Source of the DNA: Porphyridium purpureum
Taxonomy: Eukaryota; Rhodophyta; Bangiophyceae; Porphyridiales; Porphyridiaceae
Assembly: GCA_008690995.1 (NCBI GenBank)
Contig: VRMN01000004.1
Coordinates: forward strand, 1,178,001-1,242,000
Reading direction: 5' to 3'
DNA: 64,000 bases
The position numbers were made by a program, and so were the translations under genes. Under the pieces are notes generated by a model. That model was not told where the DNA came from. It ran no database searches and saw nothing but the letters and a program-made list of their open reading frames with translations. This document shows, in pieces, positions 21,429 to 31,042 of this stretch. Position 1 is the stretch's first letter. Each line of letters opens with the position of its first letter.

Positions 21429-23807
21429 ATGAAGATATTGTCGGATGAGAAGGGAGCAGCAGGTAGTGCGGCAGAAAATGGACGCGTGGGCGGGTCTGCC
21501 GGGAAGGAGGATGGAGAGACCAGCGCGTCTGGACAAAGGTTGTGGCGGCTGACGGACTGCGTTGCGGCCGAGGTGTTTGGGGAGCTGGCGAGAAGGCCGG
21601 GCGGTGCTCGCGTTCGAGAGGCGGCGCAGATGGCGCTGGCAATGCTGGGTAGTGGGTGTTCGCTGAAGGATGTCGCGTGTACGGCGCACGCAATGCAGAG
21701 CCATGTGCGCACGGGTGAAAGTGACGCCGAGATTTACAGCAAATGGAATTCCGTAGCACACGTACTGGCACGGGTGACACCCGTTTTGGATAGTTTGCCC
21801 GACGTCTTTGCGCAGCGAAAGAGGCCGTATGAGTACGTCAATGCTGGCTCGCATTCTTTGGTTGACCGTGTTGTGGAAGTCGTGGTTGGGCCCTTCGTGG
21901 ACGCACCACACATATTTCGCGGACGAGCGGTGACGGACCTGGGGACTTTCAAGGCGGAGAATCGGAAATCAGTGGATGAAAAGTTGGCCGCGATACCGTC
22001 CTCGGTCCCCGAAGTCGCGGATCTGAGGAAGGGCCTTTCGGAATTGCGAAATCAACTTTTGAGTGACAGTGTAATTTGCGAGATTTCCGATACCCTTCAA
22101 ACTTCGGACGTACCAGAACCTTTAGGTTCAGATACTCATGCAGGGGCCGCCAACGCCAAGTCTGAACCTGATAGTAGTCCCCAAACAAACCCCGACCAGG
22201 GCACCAATGAGAATGCGGGTGCCTTGAATGCGAATTCTTCTCGCCCGGGGGAAAGCGGATGGGAGATTCGCTGGGATATGTCACCGGAAGCGGAAGATAT
22301 GGTAGCGACCGCGGCAGATGAAGGTTCTTGCTTCTTCAGATGTTGCTGCAAACCAGACCGCGAAGAAGCGATCGAGCTGGCGCCAGGCATGACGCTGAGC
22401 TTACGAGTTGCGTCCTACGGCGAAGAGCTCGCTCCCCAGTCGGAGGGAAGCCGGTCAGCCGTCAGCGTTTATTGTCAATTTTTGGACGTCAAGACTTTCG
22501 TTTGTGTTTTGCGTCCCGTCACCATGGAGTCAGTTAATCTAGACGTCGACTTGGCTGGTCCGGGTTTTTTTGTCTTTCGCACATCCGGTCCAAATGAAGT
22601 TTATCTCACTGGCGAGTTGCGTTGCGAAGATGACCACCAACACGGGTCATACAGCGACGAGGAGGACGACTATGACTCGGACGGCTCGGATGGATCCGGT
22701 GGCCTGATTCAGGATTATGACGATGAGAGTGAAGATGATGGCTCTGCTCAATGCAACCACCGCAGGCACCGGTCGGACACTGCGCATCATGGACACGGGT
22801 GCGAGTTCGACACTGAAGACTTTTACTGCGATGAGTGCGGTGCGGAATTGGACAGTGACGGCGAGTGTGAGGAATGCATGATGTATGCTTCTGAGTATGA
22901 ACACTATGACCGCGGGCCGTGTTCGTGCGCTAACTGTAATCGACGGAGTCGACCTGGCCATGGGCGCAGGTTCAACAGTGAAAGGGATCGCGATGGATGT
23001 TCTGCGCGGCCCATTCGGATGCCCCTCCCACTCACTGCTGCACCACATCAACAGTCCGGTGTTGCGCCGTCTGCTCCGGTACCATTGCCGAGAGCGACTA
23101 TAGAAGTGCTTCCCGAAACACCTGTTGACTCGCAAAAGCAGGCTGGCAGAGCGGGAGCTTCTTCTCGTCCAGTGACACCAAGGAAAGATCGCCCTGACCC
23201 GAAGAAGGGACCAGGCTCGTCTTCAAAGGTCCTGGCCTCTCCTGCCTCTACGCCTTCCAGGCCCGCCGGTGAGCCGAGAACCGGGAAAAATGTCCATGGA
23301 GAGAATGCCAAGTCGCCAGGAACATCAAAAGCTGGGGTAATTTCAAGATCAGGAGGATCGGCTGCGAACAAGGGTGCCTCCGCGAGTGGTTCAAAGCCGA
23401 CGCCCATCGAGGCTAGCGGCTCGTCACAAACCCGCGACAAAGGAAAGAGTGGGAAGGCGCGTGTGTCCGCGTCAGATCGACAGTCTCTCGCTCGACAAGA
23501 TCGCCATGGTGCAGCCGGCTCTTCGCGAACGGGCACTCCCACGTCCGCGCCGCCTCGTGACGTTGCTCGCGCAGGCAACGCGGCGCGCAGCCGAGGCGGG
23601 AGGGAAAACGTTCCGATTCAGACACCTGGTGATTCCCGCAATACGCCTGGAGCAAACACAGAGGAGGCTCCATCAGCGGCAAAGAAGAGCGACAACGCGC
23701 AGAATACGCGCAGCAAAGATTTGAAGGGTAAGGGGCCGGCGAAGCGGAAACGTGAAAATGATGATCCGCCGGGCCCCTCAGGATCTGGCTCAAAGAAGCG
23801 ACACTAA
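21429..23807 (+). CDS. Nucleoplasmin-like domain protein with Cys cluster and basic C-terminal tail
   Basis: 792 residues. An N-terminal helical region (~40-210) of unknown type precedes a nucleoplasmin-like (NPL) domain at ~305-400: IELAPGMTLSLRVASYGEEL, then LRPVTMESVNLDVDLAGPGF and a VYLTGEL strand. This pattern is known from the N-terminus of nuclear FKBPs (FKBP39/53) and HD2 histone deacetylases. As in those proteins an acidic tract follows (~405-440). A Cys-rich segment (~457-505; CDECGAELDSDGECEEC and CSCANC) looks zinc-binding. The last ~280 residues are Ser/Pro/Lys-rich and end in the NLS-like KRKREN and KKRH. No FKBP domain is present. Histone chaperoning in the nucleus is inferred from the NPL fold. 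Confidence 0.75.
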   Translation: MKILSDEKGAAGSAAENGRVGGSAGKEDGETSASGQRLWRLTDCVAAEVFGELARRPGGARVREAAQMALAMLGSGCSLKDVACTAHAMQSHVRTGESDAEIYSKWNSVAHVLARVTPVLDSLPDVFAQRKRPYEYVNAGSHSLVDRVVEVVVGPFVDAPHIFRGRAVTDLGTFKAENRKSVDEKLAAIPSSVPEVADLRKGLSELRNQLLSDSVICEISDTLQTSDVPEPLGSDTHAGAANAKSEPDSSPQTNPDQGTNENAGALNANSSRPGESGWEIRWDMSPEAEDMVATAADEGSCFFRCCCKPDREEAIELAPGMTLSLRVASYGEELAPQSEGSRSAVSVYCQFLDVKTFVCVLRPVTMESVNLDVDLAGPGFFVFRTSGPNEVYLTGELRCEDDHQHGSYSDEEDDYDSDGSDGSGGLIQDYDDESEDDGSAQCNHRRHRSDTAHHGHGCEFDTEDFYCDECGAELDSDGECEECMMYASEYEHYDRGPCSCANCNRRSRPGHGRRFNSERDRDGCSARPIRMPLPLTAAPHQQSGVAPSAPVPLPRATIEVLPETPVDSQKQAGRAGASSRPVTPRKDRPDPKKGPGSSSKVLASPASTPSRPAGEPRTGKNVHGENAKSPGTSKAGVISRSGGSAANKGASASGSKPTPIEASGSSQTRDKGKSGKARVSASDRQSLARQDRHGAAGSSRTGTPTSAPPRDVARAGNAARSRGGRENVPIQTPGDSRNTPGANTEEAPSAAKKSDNAQNTRSKDLKGKGPAKRKRENDDPPGPSGSGSKKRH

Positions 23808-24185
23808 ATACTTGGGCATTGCCGTTGTAGTACAATGTGCGACCGTGCTGTAGGCACGCGCGCGGAATAAATCTAAACTCGCGACTGGAGCAGATGTATT
23901 TGATTCGGGCTTGCAGATGGATCACACGCGGCTCGGGATGCGCGGTTGGACCATCCAACCGTGACTGCAATGTGCTTTGATGGTATGTATCTCGTTGCCG
24001 AGTGAGCGCAGACGAAGGCACTCCAAAAGGTCCACAGTGTGCACGTGGGCTGGGCCTGAACTCACGAACCTAGTTACCGGGCGCGCCGAGCCCTGAAAGC
24101 AGCCACAAAACGTTACAATAAAAACAAAGTTTTATTCTTCCTTGATTTCTTTGTCTCAAGGACGGATTCCGTAGAATGCAGGACA
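23808..24185. other. Convergent 3' region
   Basis: 378 bp between convergent genes. It holds GGAATAAATC near 23866 and, for the minus-strand gene, a T-rich stretch around 24117-24152 with AATAAAAAC (plus reading). I see no gene. Confidence 0.35.
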
Positions 24186-25811
24186 TCAAGACGATGCCTC
24201 TTTTTGAGCTTGCGAGCGCGCCTTCCACGCATAGTAAGCGAGCAAAAATGTCGTAGCCAGCAGAGTTGCAGCGGTTCCGCCCCAAAAGCAGCCTACGCCT
24301 CCCAGCCCGAGGCTGCTCGAATAGTCATTTAACATTCCCGCGAGAATATTACCCCCTGCAAGTGACACCCCCGACAACGCGGCAAAGAAGGCAAATCCGG
24401 CACCGCGTTGCGTAGAACTCAGACTCGACGACAGAAGGCTCTTAGTGTTAGCTTGAGTCATGCTCATGTGCACCCCGATCAGGATGAAGCCGAGAATGAT
24501 CCCAAATACAGATGGCAAGAACATGAACGCGGCGTTCGCGGCGACCAAAACCAAGAAGCCAGTGACCAAGATGGCCTGCGAGCTCATGCTGTCGGCTAGC
24601 CATCCCATGGGGTACGACAGCAGTGCTTGGATGAGCTGATTCACCGTAAGAAGCAGAGGCAGCGAAGCATTCGATACGCCAACACCACGTGCGCGAAGGA
24701 TGACAAACGACTCACTGAAGCGCGCCATGTACAAAGTGGCCACGATGATGGAGCAAAAGTAGAAATCAGGGGGCAACTTTCGAATCTCGGCCCACTGCTT
24801 TGCTACAGATTCACGCATGGAAGTCTTTTCCACCGGCTGAGCTGGGGCATCGCTCTTGCTACTGCTCGCGACTTTCTCTGCATCCTTTGTCAAAGAAGGC
24901 TGTGAGACCTGCGTAAGCAGCAAGAACAACGACAAAACAGCCGGCAGCGTGGCCAGAATGAACACGAGTTTGTAGTTAGACTGCGTCAAGTACATCATCA
25001 GCGAGCACGCCAAAGAACCCACAACACCACCAAAAGTGGCGAAGGAGTAGTTGACGGAGAAAGCGCGATTGCGCGTGCCGGGCGAGGACAAATCTGCAAT
25101 GAGCGCGTCGAGGGGGGCACCGCGCACGCCTTTCGATAGCCTATCAATGATTTTGCCGGAAAACAACCAGTAAAAGGCCGGGACATTGCCGAAGAATTGC
25201 TGCACGATACCCGCTCCCGCGAACATGGGCTTGACCAAGATTGTCATGACTGCACCTACGGAGATGACGCCGATACGGCTCTTGAGCATGTCTGAGATGA
25301 CGCCCGAAAACACCTTGCTGAAGAATGCCGCGGCGATGGCAGCGCCTTCAAACATGCCAATTTTCGAGTTGGACAGACCCAGCTCGTCGCGCATGTACAC
25401 GGGGAGCACGCTGACCACCATGAGGTTTGAAACGGTCCACAAGTGACTCACTAATGCAAGCACGATCAGAGACCGATTCTTTGCCGGATCGTCTTCAATG
25501 CTGAGGTACGCCAGTGCCTTTTGCAGGATCGACTTTGGAGCGTCATCCGATGCATCACCTTTCTCGACCTCGTTCTGATCCGTCTTCTCTGCAAGGCATC
25601 GACCGACGCGATCACTCCTACTTTTTCTATTGCACGCAACGCTCGAAAACCCGGCGCGCGCGCCGAGCACACGCCTAGACTGCGCGGGGACCACTGCCCC
25701 GTCTCGCGGAGCCAGCGCTGCTGCCGGTGCAGAGGCGGACAGGCCAGTTCCATGCCTATTGGATCTGGACGGCGCGAGCGCGGCGCAACTCGCCAGAAAC
25801 GCCATCGTCAT
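24186..25811 (-). CDS. Major facilitator superfamily transporter, probably plastid envelope
   Basis: 541 residues from an ATG at 25811. Residues 1-~75 are Ala/Ser/Arg-rich and resemble a plastid transit peptide; about twelve membrane helices follow in two six-helix halves joined by a hydrophilic loop (~305-345). The motif KGVRGAPLDALIADLSSPGTRNRAF lies in the loop after the first helices; bacterial MFS permeases of a poorly characterised clade carry a very similar 'RxSKGxRxAPRDALIA' motif. The substrate is unknown. A bacterial-like body with a eukaryotic leader suggests old transfer from a bacterium or the plastid ancestor. ACTGTAC at 25981 reads GTACAGT in its sense, 170 bp upstream. Confidence 0.85.
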   Translation of the reverse strand: MTMAFLASCAALAPSRSNRHGTGLSASAPAAALAPRDGAVVPAQSRRVLGARAGFSSVACNRKSRSDRVGRCLAEKTDQNEVEKGDASDDAPKSILQKALAYLSIEDDPAKNRSLIVLALVSHLWTVSNLMVVSVLPVYMRDELGLSNSKIGMFEGAAIAAAFFSKVFSGVISDMLKSRIGVISVGAVMTILVKPMFAGAGIVQQFFGNVPAFYWLFSGKIIDRLSKGVRGAPLDALIADLSSPGTRNRAFSVNYSFATFGGVVGSLACSLMMYLTQSNYKLVFILATLPAVLSLFLLLTQVSQPSLTKDAEKVASSSKSDAPAQPVEKTSMRESVAKQWAEIRKLPPDFYFCSIIVATLYMARFSESFVILRARGVGVSNASLPLLLTVNQLIQALLSYPMGWLADSMSSQAILVTGFLVLVAANAAFMFLPSVFGIILGFILIGVHMSMTQANTKSLLSSSLSSTQRGAGFAFFAALSGVSLAGGNILAGMLNDYSSSLGLGGVGCFWGGTAATLLATTFLLAYYAWKARSQAQKEASS

Positions 25812-26762
25812 CTTGCCTTTGATGCGATCGCGTCGTTGATCTGCCGCTCTGACTAAGACTCTTCCTATACTCCTACCCCAAGTCAGCTCCCCACCACCAC
25901 CACCACCACCGGTTTCGGTGTGTCACCGCACGCGCGCGCGCTGTACACGCACAAAACACTCCTGTCCACACATGTCGCGAACTGTACCCTACTACGAAAC
26001 TCGGAACTCTCCGCAGCTCGGGCTGCAAGGGCATGAAGGTGAGACACCCAGGCACAGACCAACGCCCTTCATGAGGCGCTGCGGGGAGCGCCGCGTGCGT
26101 CGGCTTCCGTGGCGAAGCTCGGCCTCTGGTTCTGTACCTTGCTCTGATTGCTCTCGCAGGTCGGAATCATGTGTCATGTGCCAGTGCTCGCTGAACGCTA
26201 ACCTTTTGTCCCTGTTTGTGTTACTAGTGTATGTTCGTTCAGAACCGCGTGGTTCGTGTGCGCCGGCGGCCGCTTTGTTGTGATGGCACTTGAGAGCACG
26301 AGCACAAGAAGGACAGGGAGATATCCCGCATCAATGTCGAAGGTCACATACGACCACAGCAAGGACGGGCTGTACCGAGCCGCATTTCCAAGGCCACCCT
26401 GGTTGTGAGTCAGAGCACGATACGCAAATGGGTACGCGCACGACTGAGACGGCCCTCGGCCACGTGTGTATCAAGTTTTCTACTCTGGCAGCGTGTGGAT
26501 GACGCGTGTAAGATATGCGTCACGTTCCGCGCGGAAGGGTTGTCCGGTACGTCAGCACGTCAGCTTGGAAGCATGCGTGTGCAGTGTAAACTAGCAGAAT
26601 CACAAGGCAGCGATTAAAAAAATTAAGGCACCGGGTCTTCGGAGCGTGTTTAAAATAAAGCGGCAGGTCAAAAGGCCAGCGAGGCGGGTAAGCGAGGTGT
26701 GCGCCGAAGGAAAGGGAGACGTGTGTGTAGGTGGCGGGAAGGCAGGATTCAAGCACATTGGA
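25812..26762. promoter_or_regulatory. 951-bp divergent intergenic region with CCA tract
   Basis: Between the MFS gene (minus) and the WAPN-motif gene (plus). It holds a CCA triplet run at 25891-25910, ACTGTAC at 25981-25987 and CACCGGTTTCGGTGTG near 25908-25923 (a small palindrome, CACCG...CGGTG). Overlapping short frames look random. I see no gene. Confidence 0.4.
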
Positions 26763-27704
26763 ATGAGAATGGGATGGGAGATGCCGGGCTGCGCAGTGCG
26801 TCGTTGTGCGGCAGAGTGTGAGGCGGGGACGAGCCTGCGTGAGCGGACGTTGAGCGAGGCAGAGTGGCTGCATTCGCTGGAGCGGTACGCGCGTGAGGAG
26901 GACGAGGTGCTTGCGTGCAGACAGCAGCAGCACGTCCAGGAGCAGCATCTGCAACAGAGGCCGCGTGGGAATGGGCCATGGCATGAGCCGGGATTCTCGA
27001 GGTGTGTTCATGGCTGTGAGGAGAACTCGCCGTCCAGCTCGCAAGAGCTGTTTCTTGTGTGCAAGCAGGAGGTGCGAACAACGCAGGCGCGGACACCTGG
27101 AGGGACGACCGGGCATGAGGACGAACGAGCTCCTAGCATTAATGAGATCGGGATAAGAGAAGCGGGATCAATTGATCCCGATAGCGACGTAAGCGAGCTT
27201 CCACTTGGTACTTCTACAGCCGCAAACTCGACACCCGTGGCGCCCTCGAGGCGTGCGAGCCCGGCATTGAAGAGACGCAGAGTACGGACACGTCATACCG
27301 GAGCCCTCCCGTCCGAATGTGACCATGCGGGTGAGGAAGAGCAGCGCATGCAGCTAGCTTTGCACGCTTTCTTTGATCGCGAACCAGACCACAAAGGCCA
27401 GTTGCGGTGCCTATGCGGAACCGCATTGTGGGCGCCGAACGCACGACACCATTGCTTGAAGTGCAGTGTCGTGCAAACCATTCTGCATAGTGAGACGCTG
27501 GAGCAATTGCGTGCGCGTGAGCAGCGCAAGATGTTCGAGGCGGAAGCCGCGGAGCGACAGCGTGTCATTCAAGGCAAAATTGAAGGCTTTGTCGTGAACC
27601 GAATGCGGCGAGGACACGCAACGTGCATTTACTGCCATGAGGATGTTTGGGCACCGAATTGCCAGCGGCACCGTAATTGCTGCCGCAAAGGATTGGATGC
27701 ATGA
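26763..27704 (+). CDS. Unknown protein with two WAPN zinc-knuckle-like motifs
   Basis: 313 residues from the ATG at 26763; the frame opens earlier on GTG. The N-terminal two thirds is hydrophilic and apparently disordered (His/Gln/Glu-rich, then Ser/Pro-rich). Near the C-terminus are two related small motifs: CLCGTALWAPNARHHCLKC (~216-234) and CIYCHEDVWAPNCQRHRNCC (~288-307), joined by a charged helix (EQLRAREQRKMFEAEAAERQ). Both share C-x(1-2)-C-x4-WAPN-x3-H-x3-C, suggesting two zinc sites from an internal duplication. I do not know a named family with this motif. DNA/RNA binding is a guess. Confidence 0.65.
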   Translation: MRMGWEMPGCAVRRCAAECEAGTSLRERTLSEAEWLHSLERYAREEDEVLACRQQQHVQEQHLQQRPRGNGPWHEPGFSRCVHGCEENSPSSSQELFLVCKQEVRTTQARTPGGTTGHEDERAPSINEIGIREAGSIDPDSDVSELPLGTSTAANSTPVAPSRRASPALKRRRVRTRHTGALPSECDHAGEEEQRMQLALHAFFDREPDHKGQLRCLCGTALWAPNARHHCLKCSVVQTILHSETLEQLRAREQRKMFEAEAAERQRVIQGKIEGFVVNRMRRGHATCIYCHEDVWAPNCQRHRNCCRKGLDA

Positions 27705-28023
27705 TGAATACTCTGGTCCCAGCGCACTCGTCTTTGTTCAGCACCTGTCAGGTGCTTCTTGAGTCTAGTACTGAATGCATTCCTGGGCATTGTCCCTTGC
27801 CGCTTTGTACCGTAGGTTTGAATTGAACGTTTCGGTAGAGTTGTGGTTGGCCTCTGCTATTCGAGCACACTTGCATGGTTACCGAGAAAATTTGGTGAGT
27901 CAACTGACTACTAAATATGTGGATAGATTCCTGACTTGTAGTATAGATACAATGTGTGTGCGTTTTGAGCTTGTTGTCAATAAGGTAAACATGTGCGTTT
28001 GCAACCTTTATGAACAGATAATT
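27705..28023. other. Convergent 3' region, AT-richer than average
   Basis: 319 bp between convergent genes, visibly richer in A/T than its neighbours. An open plus-strand frame here runs through the antisense of the next gene and looks like a shadow. I see nothing else. Confidence 0.35.
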
Positions 28024-28968
28024 TCAAACGAGCGTAATCTGGGGCTTTCGCACCCGTATGGAAGGCTCGTGGTCCTCGGCGCTCCACTCATCTCGTGGAA
28101 TCCTTTGCACGCGTCGCTGATGTTGGTGTGGGTTCTGACGCTCTTCATACCGCGTCCGTTCGAGTTGGTTCTCCACCCCTTCCTTCTCTTGACTAAGCAC
28201 AGGCGGACCGCTGGTGTGTGTCGGCAATTCGTGCATTTCTTGCGCAGCCGCATTATCATCTTCGCTAGGATCAGTCTCGTCGCGCTTGTACATCCTGCGT
28301 GCGAGAAAGCCACATAAACACGCGATCGCTGGGAATGTGCCTGGTGCAACAAGAATGAACATAAAGACCGAGCCGCCAATCTTGATGACTTTTTCCAGAA
28401 ATGACTTCCATCGCGATATCTTAAAGTTGCTGATTTCCACCGTGCCGACTTGCTGCTCACTGTCAAGCTGCGGTTCTGTGTTTCCCTTCATTTTCTCCGT
28501 ATTCTTCTCTGGCTTACCGACAGAAACGTCCTTCGCGCTGTCAACAACATGCGACATGTTTTTCGCGCTTACTCGTGCAAAAAGTCGGCCTTCCATGACA
28601 TCTGCGTGCTCCACCTGTGTCCGCATCGCGTCGGAGAGACCTGTGTGACCATGTTGGACTTCGAGAGCCACCCTGTATCTCCGTCCCTCTCCCATGCTGT
28701 CGGAATCAGCCGAATCAACCGAGCCAACAGGCACTTCATCTGCCGCGTGAGAAATCTTTCCACAATCTCCAAGCACAGGCATCTCCGAACCACATCGTTT
28801 CGACACAGTGCCAGCCTGCCCGCTTGTGTTCACGGTCGGTGCCGCAGCCGCCGCCGAACGCCAGGCAGGCACGGCGAGCGCCGTGCCACAATTCAGCAAG
28901 AAGCACAAACCCACCACACCAAGCGCGCAGGTCAAGTTCCATATCACGTGTATCGAATGCGCTCTCAT
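28024..28968 (-). CDS. Unknown secreted/single-pass membrane protein
   Basis: 314 residues from the ATG at 28968, chosen because it opens directly on a signal peptide (MRAHSIHVIWNLTCALGVVG... to TALA); the frame otherwise starts on GTG. A lumenal region of ~165 residues, acidic and Ser-rich with few cysteines, precedes a hydrophobic segment (GGSVFMFILVAPGTFPAIAC to CGFLAR), then RRMYKRDE as a stop-transfer and a ~75-residue charged cytosolic tail. This predicts a type I membrane protein. No family is recognised. Confidence 0.6.
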   Translation of the reverse strand: MRAHSIHVIWNLTCALGVVGLCFLLNCGTALAVPAWRSAAAAAPTVNTSGQAGTVSKRCGSEMPVLGDCGKISHAADEVPVGSVDSADSDSMGEGRRYRVALEVQHGHTGLSDAMRTQVEHADVMEGRLFARVSAKNMSHVVDSAKDVSVGKPEKNTEKMKGNTEPQLDSEQQVGTVEISNFKISRWKSFLEKVIKIGGSVFMFILVAPGTFPAIACLCGFLARRMYKRDETDPSEDDNAAAQEMHELPTHTSGPPVLSQEKEGVENQLERTRYEERQNPHQHQRRVQRIPRDEWSAEDHEPSIRVRKPQITLV

Positions 28969-29260
28969 ATCACCCGGCAACTTGACGCCACTTGACGCCA
29001 CTCGCCCAAGAGTCTGGTCCTCACACCCCACGCACACTCAACCATGCGCCCACAGGTGGCGATGGTTGCTCCTTGTCACGCATTTTTTAAACCAGAATGA
29101 ATTCTTAAAAAAGGTTGAATAATTGCCGAGTCGTTTTGGTTTCAAACCGGTCCTGTTTGAAACCGATAACTCCGAGCGTGAATGAGAAATGTGTCCGACG
29201 ATCAAGGAAAGAAAACACTTGTTCATGTCGTTCGTGGATATATGCAATGAGGACAACCTA
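28969..29260. other. Intergenic region with a perfect 10-bp hairpin
   Basis: 292 bp between the membrane protein start and the truncated Hint copy. GGTTTCAAAC at 29138-29147 pairs with GTTTGAAACC at 29155-29164 across a 7-nt loop. A short direct repeat CTTGACGCCA (28981-29000) is also present. Confidence 0.5.
29138..29164. repeat. Perfect inverted repeat, 10-bp arms, 7-nt loop
   Basis: Arms GGTTTCAAAC and GTTTGAAACC are exact reverse complements around CGGTCCT. It lies about 100 bp before the left boundary of the duplicated Hint segment. Confidence 0.85.
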
Positions 29261-29690
29261 GTCGTCTTCTAGAGGGCACAAGGACCCGAATGCCGTGGGG
29301 CAGAACTTTGTGCGCGTCACGTTCGAGGACGAGCGCGTGCTCATGCTCACGGCAAACCACCTTGCGTACGTAAACAGTGCGCTGGTGCCAGCTTGCGACA
29401 TCCGTGCCGGTATGCTGATGACGGATGCTGAGGCTGGGCGTGAGATCCGCGTGAAGTCTGTGGAGTTTACCATGCGCGCCAAGGGGCTGTACATGCCGCA
29501 TACGGCGCACGGTGACCTAGTGGTGGATGGCATTGTGGTGTCGTCGTACGCGTCCGTGGCACCGCGCAGAGCGCACGCGCTGCTGCTGATTGAGCGCGTG
29601 GTTCGTGCGGTTTGCTTTTCTGCGCTGGGTAATTTGCTGGAGAAGAAGACGCCGTGGTTGCTCGAGCGCGCCATGTCTGTGGTAGCATAG
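29261..29690 (+). pseudogene. 5'-truncated copy of the Hint/Hog gene at 31043-31981
   Basis: Homology to the intact gene begins abruptly at 29261 (matching 31553) and runs through the same stop. It lacks the signal peptide, the Cys-rich domain and the catalytic Cys block of the Hint fold. Over the 396 nt from 29295 to the stop I count 8 substitutions (about 98% identity): four change amino acids (Tyr to Cys, Glu to Lys, Met to Arg, Gly to Cys, relative to the intact gene) and three or so are silent. One extra base near 29271 shifts the very start. The frame stays open but has no ATG in frame at its beginning. The homology continues into the 3' flank to about 29885, where similarity falls. Confidence 0.85.
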
Positions 29691-31042
29691 GGCATCGGGC
29701 ATGAGGCACCGGTCGTCGGGGACCGGTCGTCTGGAACAGGTCGTCGGGGACAGGTCGTCGGGTATCGGGGATCGAAAGGAGGAGATGTGAAGGAGGTGCG
29801 CAGAATGTCTTGAGTGGAGAGTCGTAGGTGGTGCGGTGCCACTCGCCCTCTGCCCATGTGCAGAACACGCGTGTGGTGAAGCGGACCGTTCTGTCGCAAT
29901 CTGCTGGCCTGCCGCTCGCACGCCACGCAGCCGCGACATCGCGTTGTATTGACTCTTTGCACACTGCGGCTGTACCGTGGCCGTGGCGAAGTGCGACAGA
30001 AACGGATGGAAGAGAATACCTGCTGTTCCACTTTTCGAGTGAAATGATCCATCCTCTACTAAAGAGGACACAGCTTCGGTGAAGAAGCAACGTTGCTGGC
30101 AACCGGAACGGAAAGGCACGTCGCTGAACTTAACGCAGGCCTACAGCTTCAGAATTGGTCGCGATTTCCTTGCGCTTATGCGCCGCGCAGATTTGCATAG
30201 CCGAAGATGCGCTTCGACACAGACACGCACCAATTGGACAAAACGGGCTAGTCAACGGTGTCCAAAGCTGACGCGGTAATGTTCTTGAGCTTCCGTTTCG
30301 TCTGCTGCTGCTGGTGCTGTGTCTGCCGTTAACCTCCGTTAGACCCAAAATGGGCCCAAAGTGGTTGGCTCAGTTGCTTTGCATGGACGCCATAACCCAA
30401 GCACTCCGTACCAAGCCGAATACCTCCCAGCAAAGGTCCAAATTACCATGCGGCACCGGCGCCGCATCTGGTTTTCCATCACGCTGCGAGGTCTTGGACC
30501 ATAACTATCGGCACGGAGTCGGGTGCCGCTGAAATGCTTCCACGTCGCCTGAGTTCGTGTACTGTACGTGCAGATGCCACATAGAGTGGTCATCATGCCC
30601 TTCCACACCGCACTAATCCCCAATGCACCAAGGCCAACGCGGGCCTAACCTGCTCGCGCGTGCTCCGCGTGTTCGTCACACTCCCAAGTACAGTGCGCGG
30701 TACACGCCACAAGCCCGTTTGCTTCGAAACGATTTCATTGGAAAAAGAATGGAGTGATTCAAATCTATCTGTTTATGAGGGACCTTGCGAACCCCGATGA
30801 GCTCGACTGGTGTAATTCACAGCGGGAACGTGGATCCTGTAGATACTCCGAGCAGATTCGGCGCCAGTCGGATGCAGATCAACAGACACATACTAAACAG
30901 ATGCGCAGATGCACGGAGAAAGGGGGGCGGAGCGGGCGAGGAAGAGTGGCAAGGGGAGATAGTTCTGGCGTAGGAAAGGGGCTGCCTTGTTGGTATTGTC
31001 GTTGTCGTCTTCCTCTTCTGTGGGTAAGCAGCCAAAGCGGAG
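29691..31042. other. 1.35-kb gene-poor stretch between Hint copies
   Basis: The first ~195 bp are the diverged 3' flank shared with the intact Hint gene. The rest holds no recognisable gene. ACTGTAC at 30561-30567 and GTACAGT at 30688-30694 lie upstream of the intact Hint gene. Antisense frames at 29258-30119 are shadows of the Hint copy and its flank. Confidence 0.45.
29708..29763 (+). repeat. 14-bp minisatellite, four units
   Basis: Units at 29708, 29722, 29736 and 29750 follow AC(C/A)GGTCGTCGGGG with small variations. The homologous position after the intact Hint gene (~31996-32010) has only one such unit. Confidence 0.85.

Noticed and set aside
27775-28317. 180-codon plus-strand frame
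   Set aside because: More than half is antisense to the single-pass membrane protein gene; non-ATG opening region and no family feature.
29258-30119. Antisense frames over the truncated Hint copy
   Set aside because: Mirror images of the Hint segment also seen over the intact gene; composition shadows.
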